Positions 34,247-44,700 of a stretch of DNA of 64,000 nt are shown here, piece after piece. The DNA is from Paenibacillus_F chitinolyticus_A (GTDB taxonomy: Bacteria; Bacillota; Bacilli; Paenibacillales; NBRC-103111). The stretch lies in the NCBI RefSeq assembly GCF_045038035.1, contig NZ_CP173427.1, positions 1,488,001 to 1,552,000 of the forward strand. Reading direction: 5' to 3'. Below the pieces are notes generated by a model, which saw only the letters and a list, made by a program, of their open reading frames with translations, had not been told where the DNA came from and ran no database searches. The position numbers and the translations under genes are program-made. Within the stretch, counting starts at the first letter, position 1. Each line of letters opens with the position of its first letter.

Positions 34247-35824
34247 ATGATCCGGGTTATGCTGGTGGACGACGAAGAAATGACGCGCGGCGGCCTGAAG
34301 GAATTCGTGCCTTGGGATGAATTCGGCATGGCGGTCGTCGGCGAGGCGGAAGACGGCAGACAGGCGCTGGAGCGCTTTGCGGAGCTTGCGCCGGACCTGC
34401 TTCTGTGCGACGTAAGGATGCCGCGGATGGACGGCCTGGAGCTGGCCAGGCGCCTGAAGGAGATCGCGCCGGACTGCAAAATCATTTTCCTCAGCGGATA
34501 TTCGGATGTGGATTATTTGAAGTCCGCCATCAAGCTCCAGGCCGTCGACTATCTGGAAAAGCCGGTCCAGCTCGACGAACTGCAGAAGCTGCTCGCGGCG
34601 ACGTCGGAGACGCTGAAGAGCGAGCGCGAGGAGCGGGAGCGGCTCTCGGGCATGAAGGCGGCGTGGAACCGGAGCCGCCCCGAGCTTGCCGGCCGGATTC
34701 TGAAGCGTCTGCTCCAGCCCGGGGAAGAAGTCGAGGCCGCGTGGCCCGACATCCGCGGGGAGCTGCGCGCCGTGGACGACACGTTCCCGGCGGAAGGTCG
34801 CTGGATCTGCTGCACAGCCGCGTTCGGGCATAAGCATGCCGAAGACACGTGGCATGAGGACGCCTGCAGGGGCGCCCGGGAGCTTGGGCTGCCGATCCTC
34901 GCGGGGATCGTGGACGGAATCGGGGTCGCCTGCCTCGCCCTGGAATCCGAACGGCATCTGGAGCCGGTGTCCCTCTGGCTCAACAAGATGACGGAGAGGG
35001 GCGGAGAGGACGTCCGGAGCCGCCGGTCTGCGGCAGCGGGACACGTTTTTCAGTCGCTGACCCGGCTGCGCGGATCTTACGACGAATCTTTGAAAGCGCT
35101 TCAATACTATTTTTACCGGGGCTGGCATGCCGTCATCTGGGCTCGGGATCTGCAGCCGCCTCCACGCGGAGGACTGCTTCTATTCGAGAAGGATTATTTT
35201 CTGAACTTTGAGGATACGCTGCGGCGTCAGGATTTCGACGGGGCCGAGCTGCTGCTGGATCAGGGCGTGAACGAGCTGCTGCTCTATCCTTCCCCGGATA
35301 TCGACGGGGTGAGAACAAAGCTGTTCCGCTGGTATGTGGCGATGACGCAAAATTACCCCGAAGCGATGTGGGATTTCGAGAACGACGAGCTGTGGACCTC
35401 CGTCTTCGTTACCGGAGAGCTGTTTACGATCCGTAATTTCATGCTCCGGCGGCTTCAAATCATTAGAGAAAATCAGGATGACACGAGCAGCGAAAAATCC
35501 GTCATCCGCGACGTTTTGCGCTACATCCGGAACAATTACGGCGGAGACGTCTCCATTGCCGCGATTGCGAGCCACGTGTATCTGGCGCCGACGTATTTGT
35601 GCCTTCTTTTCAAAAAGGAAAAAGGCATCTCCATCAACGAGTACATTACGGGCTACCGGATCAAGAAAGCGAAGCGGCTCCTCCGGGACCGCAAGCTGAA
35701 ATTGTATGAAATCGCGGCAATGGTAGGCTATCAGGACGCGAATTACTTCGCGAAGGTGTTCCGCAAGGTGGCGGGCTGCAACCCGTCGGAATACCGGGAT
35801 TCGCCGGAAGAAGGAGCGGTGTGA
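34247..35824 (+). CDS. Response regulator with AraC-type DNA-binding domain, YesN family (second system)
   Basis: 525 residues. Receiver domain with VMLVDDEEM and phospho-acceptor Asp in LLLCDVRMPRMDG (about Asp55), conserved Lys in YLEKP. C-terminal HTH_18 pair: SIAAIASHVYLAPTYLCLLF and LYEIAAMVGYQDANYFAKVF followed by CNPSEYRD. RBS TAAGGGGGA is about 8 bases before ATG 34247. Its gene overlaps the start region of the histidine kinase gene. It probably controls the binding lipoprotein and transporter in response to extracellular sugar. Confidence 0.93.
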   Translation: MIRVMLVDDEEMTRGGLKEFVPWDEFGMAVVGEAEDGRQALERFAELAPDLLLCDVRMPRMDGLELARRLKEIAPDCKIIFLSGYSDVDYLKSAIKLQAVDYLEKPVQLDELQKLLAATSETLKSEREERERLSGMKAAWNRSRPELAGRILKRLLQPGEEVEAAWPDIRGELRAVDDTFPAEGRWICCTAAFGHKHAEDTWHEDACRGARELGLPILAGIVDGIGVACLALESERHLEPVSLWLNKMTERGGEDVRSRRSAAAGHVFQSLTRLRGSYDESLKALQYYFYRGWHAVIWARDLQPPPRGGLLLFEKDYFLNFEDTLRRQDFDGAELLLDQGVNELLLYPSPDIDGVRTKLFRWYVAMTQNYPEAMWDFENDELWTSVFVTGELFTIRNFMLRRLQIIRENQDDTSSEKSVIRDVLRYIRNNYGGDVSIAAIASHVYLAPTYLCLLFKKEKGISINEYITGYRIKKAKRLLRDRKLKLYEIAAMVGYQDANYFAKVFRKVAGCNPSEYRDSPEEGAV

Positions 35825-35826
35825 GA

Positions 35827-37716
35827 ATGCCGGGCCGGATCGCTTCGCTGTACCGCAATATGAATATCGGCGGGAAGCTGCTGGTGACGTACATTTTGCT
35901 GATTGTTTTGCCCGCCGTCACCATTTCCTACATCTCCTATCAGAAAACGTCCGCCATGCTTCAGGATCAGGTGGTGGAATCGACGCGGCAGTCGTTCGAG
36001 CAGGCCAATACGTTTATTACTTACAAACTGAACAACGTGAAGGATGTTTCCAGCATTTTGTATATGAACCGGACCCTGAACGATATTTTGAAGAAAAAAG
36101 GGCCGGGCTACTCGCTCAAAGAGCAGATCGATGATTACCAGACGCTGCTGGACATTATCCGCTCCGGGCAAAACAGCCGGGAAATCTACAGCATCCGCCT
36201 GTTCGTCGAAAGCGAGGGCATTTTCTCCAAGGAAAACAGCTCGATCCTGAGCTTGTCCAAAATCCGCGGCGAGCCGTGGTACACCGAGATGGCGGACAAC
36301 CAGCAGAGCATCTACTGCCGTCCGACCTATGCGCACGATTACGGCGACGCCCGGGGGCTGCAAAATATCGTATCGTGCATCCGGCCGCTTCAGGATTACG
36401 ATTTCAGCGGAAGCTGGCTCGGCGTGCTGGCGATCGACATTGCCGAAAATTCGATCAGCGAAATTATCGAGCGGACGAACATTACGCATAAGGGGCAAGT
36501 CTACCTGCTCGATGACGATGGCAAGGTGATCTCGGCTGCCGACAAATCTAGGCTCGGCAAACCGCTCGAGCAGCAGAAAGAGCTGCAGGCGATTTCGGGA
36601 ACGTCCAGCGCGATCAAAATGCTGAAAACCGGCGGGAAGGCCGGTTCGATTCTCATCCAGAAGCAGGTCGAGGGAACGAACTGGCGGCTGGTCGCCGTCA
36701 TTCCCCAAGAGGAGATTCTGGCGCAAAGCAGCCAGCTCGCGAAATATTTGATCCTCCTGTTTATCGTCGTCACCGTGCTGGCCGTACTGACCGCTTTCGG
36801 CGTGTCGAGAGGCATTACGCGCCGCATCCGGCTGCTGATCCGCCACGTGGGCAATATCGAAGCGGAGAAGTGGAACCTGAAAATGCGGATCGACAGCACC
36901 GACGAAGTCGGAAAGCTGCAGCAGCATTTTAACCGGATGAGCGAGAGCATGCGGGACCTGATCCGGGAGAAGTACCAGGCGGAGGTGGCCAAGAAGAGCG
37001 CGGAGCTGAGAGCGCTTCAGGCACAGATCAATCCGCACTTTCTGTACAATACGCTGGAGCTGATCCACTGGATGGCGATGAAGCATAAAGCGCAGGACAT
37101 CAGCGAAATTGTGGGCCGGCTCGCGAAATTTTTCCGTCTCAGCTTGAGCAAGGGGCGGGATATCATCTGCATCCGGGACGAGATCGAGCATGTCCGCACG
37201 TATCTCGATATCCAGAACCGGCGTTTTTCCGGGCGGATCGACTACAGCTTCGAAATAGGCGAAGGGCTGGACGACATTTCGACCGTGAAGCTGGTGCTTC
37301 AGCCGCTCGTCGAAAACGCGATTCTGCACGGCATCCGGGAAAAAGAAGAGAAGCGGGGCCGCATCCGGATTATCTGCAGGCGCGACGGAGACCTTGTCCG
37401 CTTCGTCGTCGAGGACGACGGGACCGGCATGACGGACGAGCAGATCCGGCGCATTACGCTGGAATCGCAGTCGGGAAGCGGCGGTTACGGCGTGCACAAC
37501 GTGGTGCAGAAAATCCGCCTTTATTACGGCGAGGAATACGGGCTGCACTATGAAAGCGAGCCCGGCGTCGGCACGAGAGTAACCGTCGTCTTCCCGGCGA
37601 TTCCCTGCGATATGCCGGATCAAACCGGCCAAGGCGGAGACGGGAGCGGGGACCAAAGCGGCGGCAAGGACCGCGGCCGGAGCGCTGATCGGGACAGCGA
37701 TCAGGATAGCGGATAG
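35827..37716 (+). CDS. Sensor histidine kinase, YesM family (second system)
   Basis: About 629 residues. First membrane segment near 18-40, extracellular sensor region to about 295, second membrane segment (YLILLFIVVTVLAVLTAFGV) near 300-320, HAMP, then the kinase motif LQAQINPHFLYNTLELIHWM and a HATPase domain with LQPLVENAILHGI and VEDDGTGM. ATG 35827 is 10 bases from AAGGAG; GTG 35821 is 4 bases from it and remains possible. The last ~35 residues, after TVVFPAI, form an unusual Gly/Asp/Gln/Ser-rich tail not normally present in the family; it is probably read-through into low-complexity sequence and may be dispensable. Confidence 0.92.
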   Translation: MPGRIASLYRNMNIGGKLLVTYILLIVLPAVTISYISYQKTSAMLQDQVVESTRQSFEQANTFITYKLNNVKDVSSILYMNRTLNDILKKKGPGYSLKEQIDDYQTLLDIIRSGQNSREIYSIRLFVESEGIFSKENSSILSLSKIRGEPWYTEMADNQQSIYCRPTYAHDYGDARGLQNIVSCIRPLQDYDFSGSWLGVLAIDIAENSISEIIERTNITHKGQVYLLDDDGKVISAADKSRLGKPLEQQKELQAISGTSSAIKMLKTGGKAGSILIQKQVEGTNWRLVAVIPQEEILAQSSQLAKYLILLFIVVTVLAVLTAFGVSRGITRRIRLLIRHVGNIEAEKWNLKMRIDSTDEVGKLQQHFNRMSESMRDLIREKYQAEVAKKSAELRALQAQINPHFLYNTLELIHWMAMKHKAQDISEIVGRLAKFFRLSLSKGRDIICIRDEIEHVRTYLDIQNRRFSGRIDYSFEIGEGLDDISTVKLVLQPLVENAILHGIREKEEKRGRIRIICRRDGDLVRFVVEDDGTGMTDEQIRRITLESQSGSGGYGVHNVVQKIRLYYGEEYGLHYESEPGVGTRVTVVFPAIPCDMPDQTGQGGDGSGDQSGGKDRGRSADRDSDQDSG

Positions 37717-37824
37717 CGGGCAGGGCGGCACTCAGGGGGACCGGCGCAAGGGCGGACCGGGAGAGAATAACCACTTTGGACAACCGCCAGAGCATCTTGC
37801 GACAAATACTTTAAAATCGGGCCG

Positions 37825-37833
37825 TGCTATAGT
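37825..37833 (+). promoter_or_regulatory. Extended -10 promoter of the binding-lipoprotein gene
   Basis: TGCTATAGT (TG-N-TATAGT) lies 46 bases before ATG 37879; no good -35 is present, so activation by a regulator is plausible. Confidence 0.5.
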
Positions 37834-37878
37834 GATCTCACAAGCCGAACAGCATTTCATATTCATGGGGGAGGACAT

Positions 37879-39369
37879 ATGAAAAAACTAGCTACCGGAA
37901 TCATGAGTCTTACGTTAGCGCTTTCATTACTGGCAGGCTGCAGCCCGTCCAAAACAGAAACGGGGGGCGCGGCATCCGGAGGAGAATCCGCACAGAAGCC
38001 CGAGCTTCGCATGCTCGGGTTCCAGAAGAGCAACTTCGATCCGAACACCGATCCGGTTGCGAAATTTTTGGAGGAAAAAACAGGCTACAAAGTCAAGTAC
38101 GAGACGCTGCCTGTTGAAAATCCCGACGACAAGCTGAATCTGCTTATCGCTAACAAAGAGCCGTACGACATTCTGAAACTGTCGGCATCCCAGTATAACC
38201 GCCTCGCCTCGCAGGGCGCGCTGGAACCGCTTGACGATCTTCTCAAGAAGTACGGGCCCACCCTGCTGACCTCGACTCCGCAGGACGCTTACGACAACGC
38301 CAAGGTCGACGGCAAAATCTACGGCATCCCGGAGAAGCACCCGCGCGCCTTCGTCGGCAACGAGCTGGTGATCCGCCAAGGGCTGCTTGACGAGCTCGGC
38401 GCGAAGGTGCCGGCCACGATCGACGAATTTTACGACCTGCTCAAGCTGATCAAGGAAAAGAAAAATATTATTCCGCTGACCGGCTCCCAGGTACAGAGCG
38501 TCATTTATGAAATCGCCGGCGCCTTCGGAATTTCCTCGCCGTTCGACGATGAAACGGGCAGCATCCGGCATCGTCTGGACGACCCGGGCATGAAGGAATA
38601 TCTGGCCTTTATGAACAAGCTCTACAAGGAGGGGTTGATCGACTCCGAATGGCCGGTGAACAAAGCCGCGACCGCCAAAGAAAAGTTCACGTCGGGCAAA
38701 GCCGCCATCATGGAGACGGACTTCGCATCTCCTCCGACGCTGGTAGCCGGTCTGAACAAGGTATACCCCGACTCCAAGCTCGCTTTCATTCCGTCGCTTA
38801 AGGGCAAGGACGGCAAAACGGAGAACTGGATTCAGGGCGGCGGGGTAAGCTGGTATATCGCCATTCCGAAAGCGTCGAAAAACAAGGAAGAAGCGATGAA
38901 ATACCTGAACCTGAAAATCCAGCCTGAAACGTTCAAGGAGCTTGCGATCGGCCAGGAGGGCGTCCATTACAAGAAGGACGAGAAGGGCGCGATGTCGCCG
39001 ATCCTTCCGAAATTTACGGAGGAGCGCAACAACTCCGACTGGTTTATGACAAGCACCGATGCCAAGGCGTATGAAGAAATGTGGCTTGTCCGCGTCCGTA
39101 AAGATCCTCTCGTCGCCTCGTCCTTCGAGGAGATGCAGAAGCAGGCGCCGGTTTCCCGCAAAGACCCGACCCTGCTGGCGCCTCCGATGGAAGTTGTGGC
39201 GAACAACCTCCAGAAGCTGACCAAAATGGAGACGGACTATATCATCAAAGTAATGGCGGGAGCGGAGAGCCTATCCGGCTACGACAACTTTGTCCAGCAG
39301 TTCAAGAGTCAAGGCGGCAGCGATATGCTGAAAGCGCTCCAGGACTGGTACGCGAAATCCAAGAAATAA
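37879..39369 (+). CDS. Sugar-binding lipoprotein of the LplA type
   Basis: 496 residues; signal peptide with lipobox SLLAGC (about Cys21), then a short Gly/Ser linker. Long family 1 binding protein of the LplA/YtcQ kind, with LGFQKSNFDPNTDPVAKFLE, DILKLSASQYNRLA and GIPEKHPRAFVG typical of the group. GGGGGAGGA immediately precedes the start. It supplies the permeases at 32195 and 33160; its separation from them by the two-component genes is a common arrangement in Paenibacillus. Confidence 0.92.
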   Translation: MKKLATGIMSLTLALSLLAGCSPSKTETGGAASGGESAQKPELRMLGFQKSNFDPNTDPVAKFLEEKTGYKVKYETLPVENPDDKLNLLIANKEPYDILKLSASQYNRLASQGALEPLDDLLKKYGPTLLTSTPQDAYDNAKVDGKIYGIPEKHPRAFVGNELVIRQGLLDELGAKVPATIDEFYDLLKLIKEKKNIIPLTGSQVQSVIYEIAGAFGISSPFDDETGSIRHRLDDPGMKEYLAFMNKLYKEGLIDSEWPVNKAATAKEKFTSGKAAIMETDFASPPTLVAGLNKVYPDSKLAFIPSLKGKDGKTENWIQGGGVSWYIAIPKASKNKEEAMKYLNLKIQPETFKELAIGQEGVHYKKDEKGAMSPILPKFTEERNNSDWFMTSTDAKAYEEMWLVRVRKDPLVASSFEEMQKQAPVSRKDPTLLAPPMEVVANNLQKLTKMETDYIIKVMAGAESLSGYDNFVQQFKSQGGSDMLKALQDWYAKSKK

Positions 39370-39384
39370 AAAAGGCATTAGAAC

Positions 39385-39419
39385 AAAACAGCTTCCGGAT
39401 TTATCCGGGAGCTGTTTTT
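39385..39419 (+). terminator. Terminator of the binding-lipoprotein gene
   Basis: AAAACAGCTTCCGG pairs with CCGGGAGCTGTTTT and is followed by T-rich sequence. Confidence 0.85.
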
Positions 39420-39443
39420 AGTTTTTGCCCCTGGGAAAATAGC

Positions 39444-39479
39444 TTAAGATATTCCTTATTTTCATAAGATCAAAGCCTT
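39444..39479 (+). promoter_or_regulatory. Shared regulatory element, copy 2 (before the AraC gene)
   Basis: Partner of the element at 32082-32117: same TTAAGATATTC, TATTTT, ATAAGAT and AGCCTT in the same spacing, 31 of 36 identical. It lies 50 bases before the AraC-family gene, which would fit autoregulation by that protein. Confidence 0.65.
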
Positions 39480-39529
39480 ACGACCGGCCTGCCCCCCGGG
39501 AGACAATAGGGAGGAAGGAGGGGGTATCT

Positions 39530-40447
39530 TTGCATTCCTTTCAACGCGCCGGACTGGCGGCTGAAACCGGTTTTGACAGATGGCATTTGGAACGTCCGAT
39601 GACTTTGGGGAATTTTGTGCTGGAACAGGTCCGCGACAGCTGCTTTCATAAGGAGCTTCAGGCATTTCCGGAGAAAACGAAAAGCTTCACCTTGCTCTAT
39701 GCGCTTTCCGGCAGAGGAACGCTCGTATGGGAGGGCCGGCCGGCTTCCTTCGGGGAACGCGAGTTCATCCTGGCCGCTCCGGGAGGAAGCTGGAAGCTCG
39801 ATACTTCGCCCGGGCCGATCCGGCTTCTGACGATGCGCTTCCGGGATACGTCCGGCAAATTCGGACTGGAAGAAAAATCTTCCGGATGCGCTGAGGCAGA
39901 CGGCTCTCCCGTTCGTAAAGATGACGGGACTCTGGAGGAGCTGCTGCTCGGACTGCAGAAGGAAATCGGCTTCAAAGACAGCTACACGAAGGCGATGGCC
40001 GAAAGCTATCTGCAGCAGATCGCCGTCGCTCTGTGCCGGACGAAACGCGCTCATGTAAACGCTGCCAACGATAGTGCGTTTGTACCCGCGGCCAGCCGGA
40101 AAGAGCTCGCGTATCAGGCGGTCGCTTTCTTGGACCACTCCCTGCTGGAAATCCGGGAGCTGAGCCAGCTTGCCGGCGTGCTCGGCTACAGCTATTCCCA
40201 TCTTTCCCATGTGTTCCGGCTGGAAATGGGGGAATCGCTGCAGAGCTACTGGACCCGCAAGCGGATTTTGAAGGCGATGCGGCTGCTGCAGACCGGTCGG
40301 ACGACCGTAACCGGCGTAGCGGAGAAGCTGCACTACCAGTCGATTCATTCGTTCAGCAAAGCATTCAAAAAAATCGCCGGACTGACGCCGTCGGATTATC
40401 AGGGCCTGTACGGTTCGGCCCCGGTCAGACAGCGTCAAGTCCATTGA
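39530..40447 (+). CDS. AraC-family transcriptional regulator
   Basis: 305 residues: N-terminal cupin-like sensing half (about 40-110, FTLLYALSGRGTLVWEGR then REFILAAPG) and C-terminal AraC DNA-binding domain (about 200-300) with IRELSQLAGVLGYSYSHLSH and VTGVAEKLHYQSIHSFSKAF, ending AGLTPSDYQ. Start TTG 39530 about 8 bases after GGAGG. Likely activator of the catabolic genes that follow and, through the shared element, of the permease operon; the ligand is unknown. The next gene's start lies within 30 bases of its stop, so it heads the catabolic operon. Confidence 0.9.
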   Translation: MHSFQRAGLAAETGFDRWHLERPMTLGNFVLEQVRDSCFHKELQAFPEKTKSFTLLYALSGRGTLVWEGRPASFGEREFILAAPGGSWKLDTSPGPIRLLTMRFRDTSGKFGLEEKSSGCAEADGSPVRKDDGTLEELLLGLQKEIGFKDSYTKAMAESYLQQIAVALCRTKRAHVNAANDSAFVPAASRKELAYQAVAFLDHSLLEIRELSQLAGVLGYSYSHLSHVFRLEMGESLQSYWTRKRILKAMRLLQTGRTTVTGVAEKLHYQSIHSFSKAFKKIAGLTPSDYQGLYGSAPVRQRQVH

Positions 40448-40476
40448 CTATACACACGAACAGCGAGGTCGATAGC

Positions 40477-41484
40477 ATGAAAACGGTATTCCTGATGGGC
40501 AAAAGAGTAGCGGACCGCGTATTCGAGCCGGCCGAGCTCCGCAGGCTGGAAGACCTGGGAGCGGAGCTGGTCTTCCGGAGCGAAGAAACCGACGCAAACC
40601 CGGCGGAAGCGGCCGAATTGATGCGCGGGGCCGAGACAGTCATCACCTCGTGGGGATGCCCGAGGCTGGATGCGGCCCTGCTGGAGGGAGCGCCGGACCT
40701 TAAGGCGGTCCTTCACGCCGCAGGCTCCGTGAAAGCGGTGGTGCCGCCGGAGGTCTGGGAGCGCGGCATCCGCGTCACGTCGGGCGCGGCCGTTCTCGGG
40801 AGGGGCGTCGGCGAAACGGCCCTCGGCCTGACGATCATGGCGATGAAGAACATCGTGCAGGTGGCCGAAGAGACGAAACGGAGCGGCTGGTGGAACGTCC
40901 GCAAAGACCCCGTACGCGATTCCGTCCGGGAAATGTACGGGTCGGTCGTCGGCGTTATCGGCGGAGGCAACGCCGGACGGCATTACTTGAGCCTGCTCCG
41001 CCATTTTCAGGTGAAGGTTCTGCTGGCGGACCCGTCCTACACGGCAGAGCAGGCTGCGGCGGCCGGAGCGGAACTGGTTCCGCTGAAAGAGCTGCTCGCA
41101 CGGGCCGACGTGGTGACTCTGCTCGCTCCGGAAATCCCCGCAACCTACCGGATGCTGAACGGGGAGCGTTTGGGTGCGATGAAGGACGGCGCGGCGCTTA
41201 TCAACCTGTCGAGGGGATCGCTGATCGACGAGGAAGCGCTGGCGCGCGAGCTGCGGCGCGGCCGGTTACGGGCGATTCTCGATGTCACCGAGGAGGAGCC
41301 GCCCCGCCGGGATCACCCGTTCATGACGCTTCCGAACGTCATGCTGACGGGGCATATCGCGGGAGCCGTGAACAACGGGCTCCTGGCGATCGGGCATTTT
41401 ATCGTGGACGAATGGGCCCGGTTCGCAGCAGGCGGGCGGATGGAAGGCGAAATCGATCCGTCCAAGCTTGACGGCATGGCTTAA
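40477..41484 (+). CDS. D-isomer-specific 2-hydroxyacid dehydrogenase family protein
   Basis: 335 residues, cytoplasmic NAD(P)-dependent oxidoreductase. The Rossmann motif VVGVIGGGNAGRHYL (about 155-170) differs slightly from the usual GxGxxG. Catalytic residues are in place: Arg in NLSRGSLIDEEAL, Glu in VTEEEPPRRDHP and His in LTGHIAGA. ATG 40477 has GAGGTC 7 bases upstream; in-frame sequence back to 40444 overlaps the regulator gene. In sugar loci such enzymes oxidise or reduce 2-hydroxy/2-keto sugar acids; the substrate here is unknown. Confidence 0.88.
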   Translation: MKTVFLMGKRVADRVFEPAELRRLEDLGAELVFRSEETDANPAEAAELMRGAETVITSWGCPRLDAALLEGAPDLKAVLHAAGSVKAVVPPEVWERGIRVTSGAAVLGRGVGETALGLTIMAMKNIVQVAEETKRSGWWNVRKDPVRDSVREMYGSVVGVIGGGNAGRHYLSLLRHFQVKVLLADPSYTAEQAAAAGAELVPLKELLARADVVTLLAPEIPATYRMLNGERLGAMKDGAALINLSRGSLIDEEALARELRRGRLRAILDVTEEEPPRRDHPFMTLPNVMLTGHIAGAVNNGLLAIGHFIVDEWARFAAGGRMEGEIDPSKLDGMA

Positions 41485-41536
41485 ACAAAGAGACGTAAGC
41501 TCGTATTCGTATGCCCGTTTTTAAGTAAAAGGGATT

Positions 41537-41636
41537 CCGGCCTTTGCCGGACTTCGGCGGAATTCGCATGCGGATGACCGCAGTCGAGGAGCGCCGCACG
41601 CGCGTTTGCAGGACACCGGTCGGGAGGGGCGCGCGT
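41537..41636 (+). terminator. Two hairpins between the dehydrogenase and the secreted protein
   Basis: CCGGC-CTTT-GCCGG at 41537-41550, and ACGCGCG/CGCGCGT at 41598-41604 with 41630-41636 followed by only four T. Possible attenuation; neither is a strong terminator. Confidence 0.4.
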
Positions 41637-41708
41637 TTTCGCCGCCCCGGGTTTCTTTCCGCTTGCCGGGTGAAAAGGCACTTACTACCTATATGTCAGG
41701 AGGACATC

Positions 41709-44700
41709 ATGCATCCTTATAAGCGCTTGATCTCACTCAGTCTGGTTCTGGCACTTCTCTTCACGGCGTTTTATGTCCCGTCAGGGACCGCGGACGCGGC
41801 GGAAGAAGCGACCTATGAGGCGATTCCCGTAATCAACGCCGGATTCGAAGAGCCTGTTTCGGGCACCGCGGTTCCGGGCTGGAAAACGGTTCCGGCCGCT
41901 GCTCCGGCAGGCAATGCGACCGGAGTTACCGGCGAACGGGCTTATGCGGGCGTCCATAGCTTTTTGCTCGACGATAACAGCGCTTCGCAGTCTCTCGCGC
42001 TGATCAGTTCCGCTATCCCGGTTACGGCCGGAGAGACATACCGCCTTTCGGCCCGGATTTACGTGGCCCAGACGAGCGTGCGGGCGTATATCAAGTTCTT
42101 CGGCGAGACGGGTAAGGAAGTTACGCCCAGCGCGACGGCGCTGGCCAATACACCGGGCAAGTGGGAAGCGCTCACGCTCGAGGGAAAGGCTCCGGAAGGC
42201 GCAGTCAAGGCCGAAATCTGGTTCTATATGGGCGCGGCGGGAACGGCAAAAGCCTACGTGGACGCAGTCGAGTTCGCGCTGCGGCAGATAGCGCCGGAAG
42301 AGCCGCTGCCTCTGCACTTCGGAGCGCCGGTAGATTTGGGCGAGGCGGTCAAAATTCCGCTTGCCCAGGCAGCGGCTTACGGGCAGGATGCCTCGGGCCG
42401 GAGCGAGCAGTACATCGCCGTGACGGGATCGCCCGCGGTTTTCTACGCGGTCGATGCGGAGAGCGGAGCGCGGAAATTTTCGGCGCCGCTTCCGGGCTCC
42501 GACGTGGTATGGGCGATGACGACGGCCCCGGACGGCAGCGTTTATTTGGCCGGAACGAACGACGGCAAGCTGTACCGGTACTCGCCGGACGCGAAGCGGC
42601 TGGACGTCGTAGGCGTTAACCCGTCCGACAAATTCGTGTGGGACCTGAAGGCGAGCTCCGACGGCAAAATTTACGGAGCCACTTACCCCCGCAGCAAGGT
42701 ATTCGAATACGACACCGCCAGCGGCGCCTTCCGGGACCTCGGCTCCATGATGGAGGGGCAGCAGTACGCCCGGGGACTGGGAGTGACGGATAAGTACGTG
42801 TATGCGGGCATTGGCACGAAGGCTCACGTGATCCGATACGACCGGCAGACGGGGGAGAAGAAGGAGATTCCGCTTCCGGTTTCCGGCGAGAGCGGCACGA
42901 TCGCGGAGATTGACATTTACGGGGGCAAGCTTTTCATCAACGGTGGCTCCAAGCTGTATATCGTGGACGAAGAAACGGAAGTGCTGGTGAATACGCTGAC
43001 TTACCAGAGCAAAATTTCACCTCCCTCGCCGTTTAATCCCGATCTGATCTATTACAAGCTCCAGGGCGAGCTGTATACCTACGATTTGAAAGCGAACGCG
43101 GCGGCTAAAGTGGAAGGCATTCCGGAGCTTCCGGCGGACACGGCGGTCAAGAAGCATGCCTGGATCACCCTAAAGCAGGGAGAGAAGGCCGGTCAGACGG
43201 TTTTGGCCGGTATGGCGGCTTTTACGGATTCTTTCTTCTATAATCCGGTGGACGGCGGCTACAGCCTGCATTTCCCGGAAGTCGACGCACAGGGCGTATC
43301 CGTCAATGCGCTTGCCGCGGGAGACGGGGACGGCAATATATACGCCGGGGGGTATCAGCGCGGACTGAGCATTTTCAATGAAGCTTCTCAAACGTATACG
43401 TACACGAACAAGGCGTTTCATCAGTCGGAAGGGATCTACCCGTTCGGCGGAAAAACGTACTTCGGGACGTATCCCGGCGGCAAGGTATACCGCTACGATC
43501 CGGCGCTTCCTCCGGAATATAGCGAATACGGTGCCGGAAATCCGGGTCTGTACGCGGATATCGGGGACGATCAGGACCGTCCGTTTGCGATGGCAGGCGG
43601 GGACGGGAAGCTGTTTATCGGCACGTTCCCGAGCTACGGCAAGCTGGGCGGCGCCCTGACAATCGTCGATCAGACGAAGGAAACGGACGAAGCCGTGACC
43701 GGGGCCGTCTACGAGACTTACCGCAATATCGTCGAAAATCAGAGCATATACGGCCTCGCTTACCGGGACGGCAAGCTGTACGGAAGCACGTCCGTCGTCG
43801 GAGGGCTGGGCGTAAATCCCGTCGAGAAGAATGCGAAACTATTTGTTTTTGACGTCGCCTCGCGCAAAAAAATAAAAGAATTCACCCCTGTCATACCGGG
43901 GCTGGACGTACCGCTCCAGACGATCGGAGAGCTTTCCTTCGGTCCGGACGGACTGCTATGGGGAGCGGTCGACGGCACGATTTTCGCCATGAATCCGGAC
44001 ACGTACGAAATCGTCAAAAGCCGCGTCGTCTATCCGACGACCTTCGGAAGCAGCAAATACCGTCCCTTCTATCTGCGCTGGGGACAAGACGGGCTGCTGT
44101 ACACGACGCTCGGCCGCAAGCTGACCGTGGTCGAACCCGCCACCCTGCGCTCGCAGACGCTTGCCGAGGGTACCGTCAACCTGATGACGCTCGGCCTGGA
44201 CGGAAGCGTCTACTACACCCAGGGCTCCCGGCTGTACCGGCTTCCCGTGCTGCCGACTGAAGCGGAGCTGCTGGCCGATAAAAGCGAGCTGACCCGCGGG
44301 GAGACGGCACGGCTGTCCGTCAAAGTGACGCTTGCTAACAGTCTGCCCGCCAATCTGACGGGGGCTTCCGTCAGCTACACGTCAACGGACCCCGCAGTGG
44401 CCTCCGTCGACGGCGAAGGAACGGTGACCGCGCAAAAGGCAGGGACGGCGCAGCTCGGAGCGGTCGTCACGCTTCACGGCGCCGTCCTGAGCACCGGCCC
44501 GCTAACCGTTCGCGTCGGAGTCACTTCCGGCTCGCTTGCGGGCACGGTCGCCGCTCTGGAGAAATCCGGCGAGCTTCAGGCGGGCCTTGCGGGGCAGCTC
44601 CTGCAGGCCGTGAAGCAGGCGGCCCGCCACGAGGAAGCCGGTCGATACAAGCAGGCGCTGCATCAGCTCGATAATTTCGGTAAAAAGCTTGAGAAAGGCG

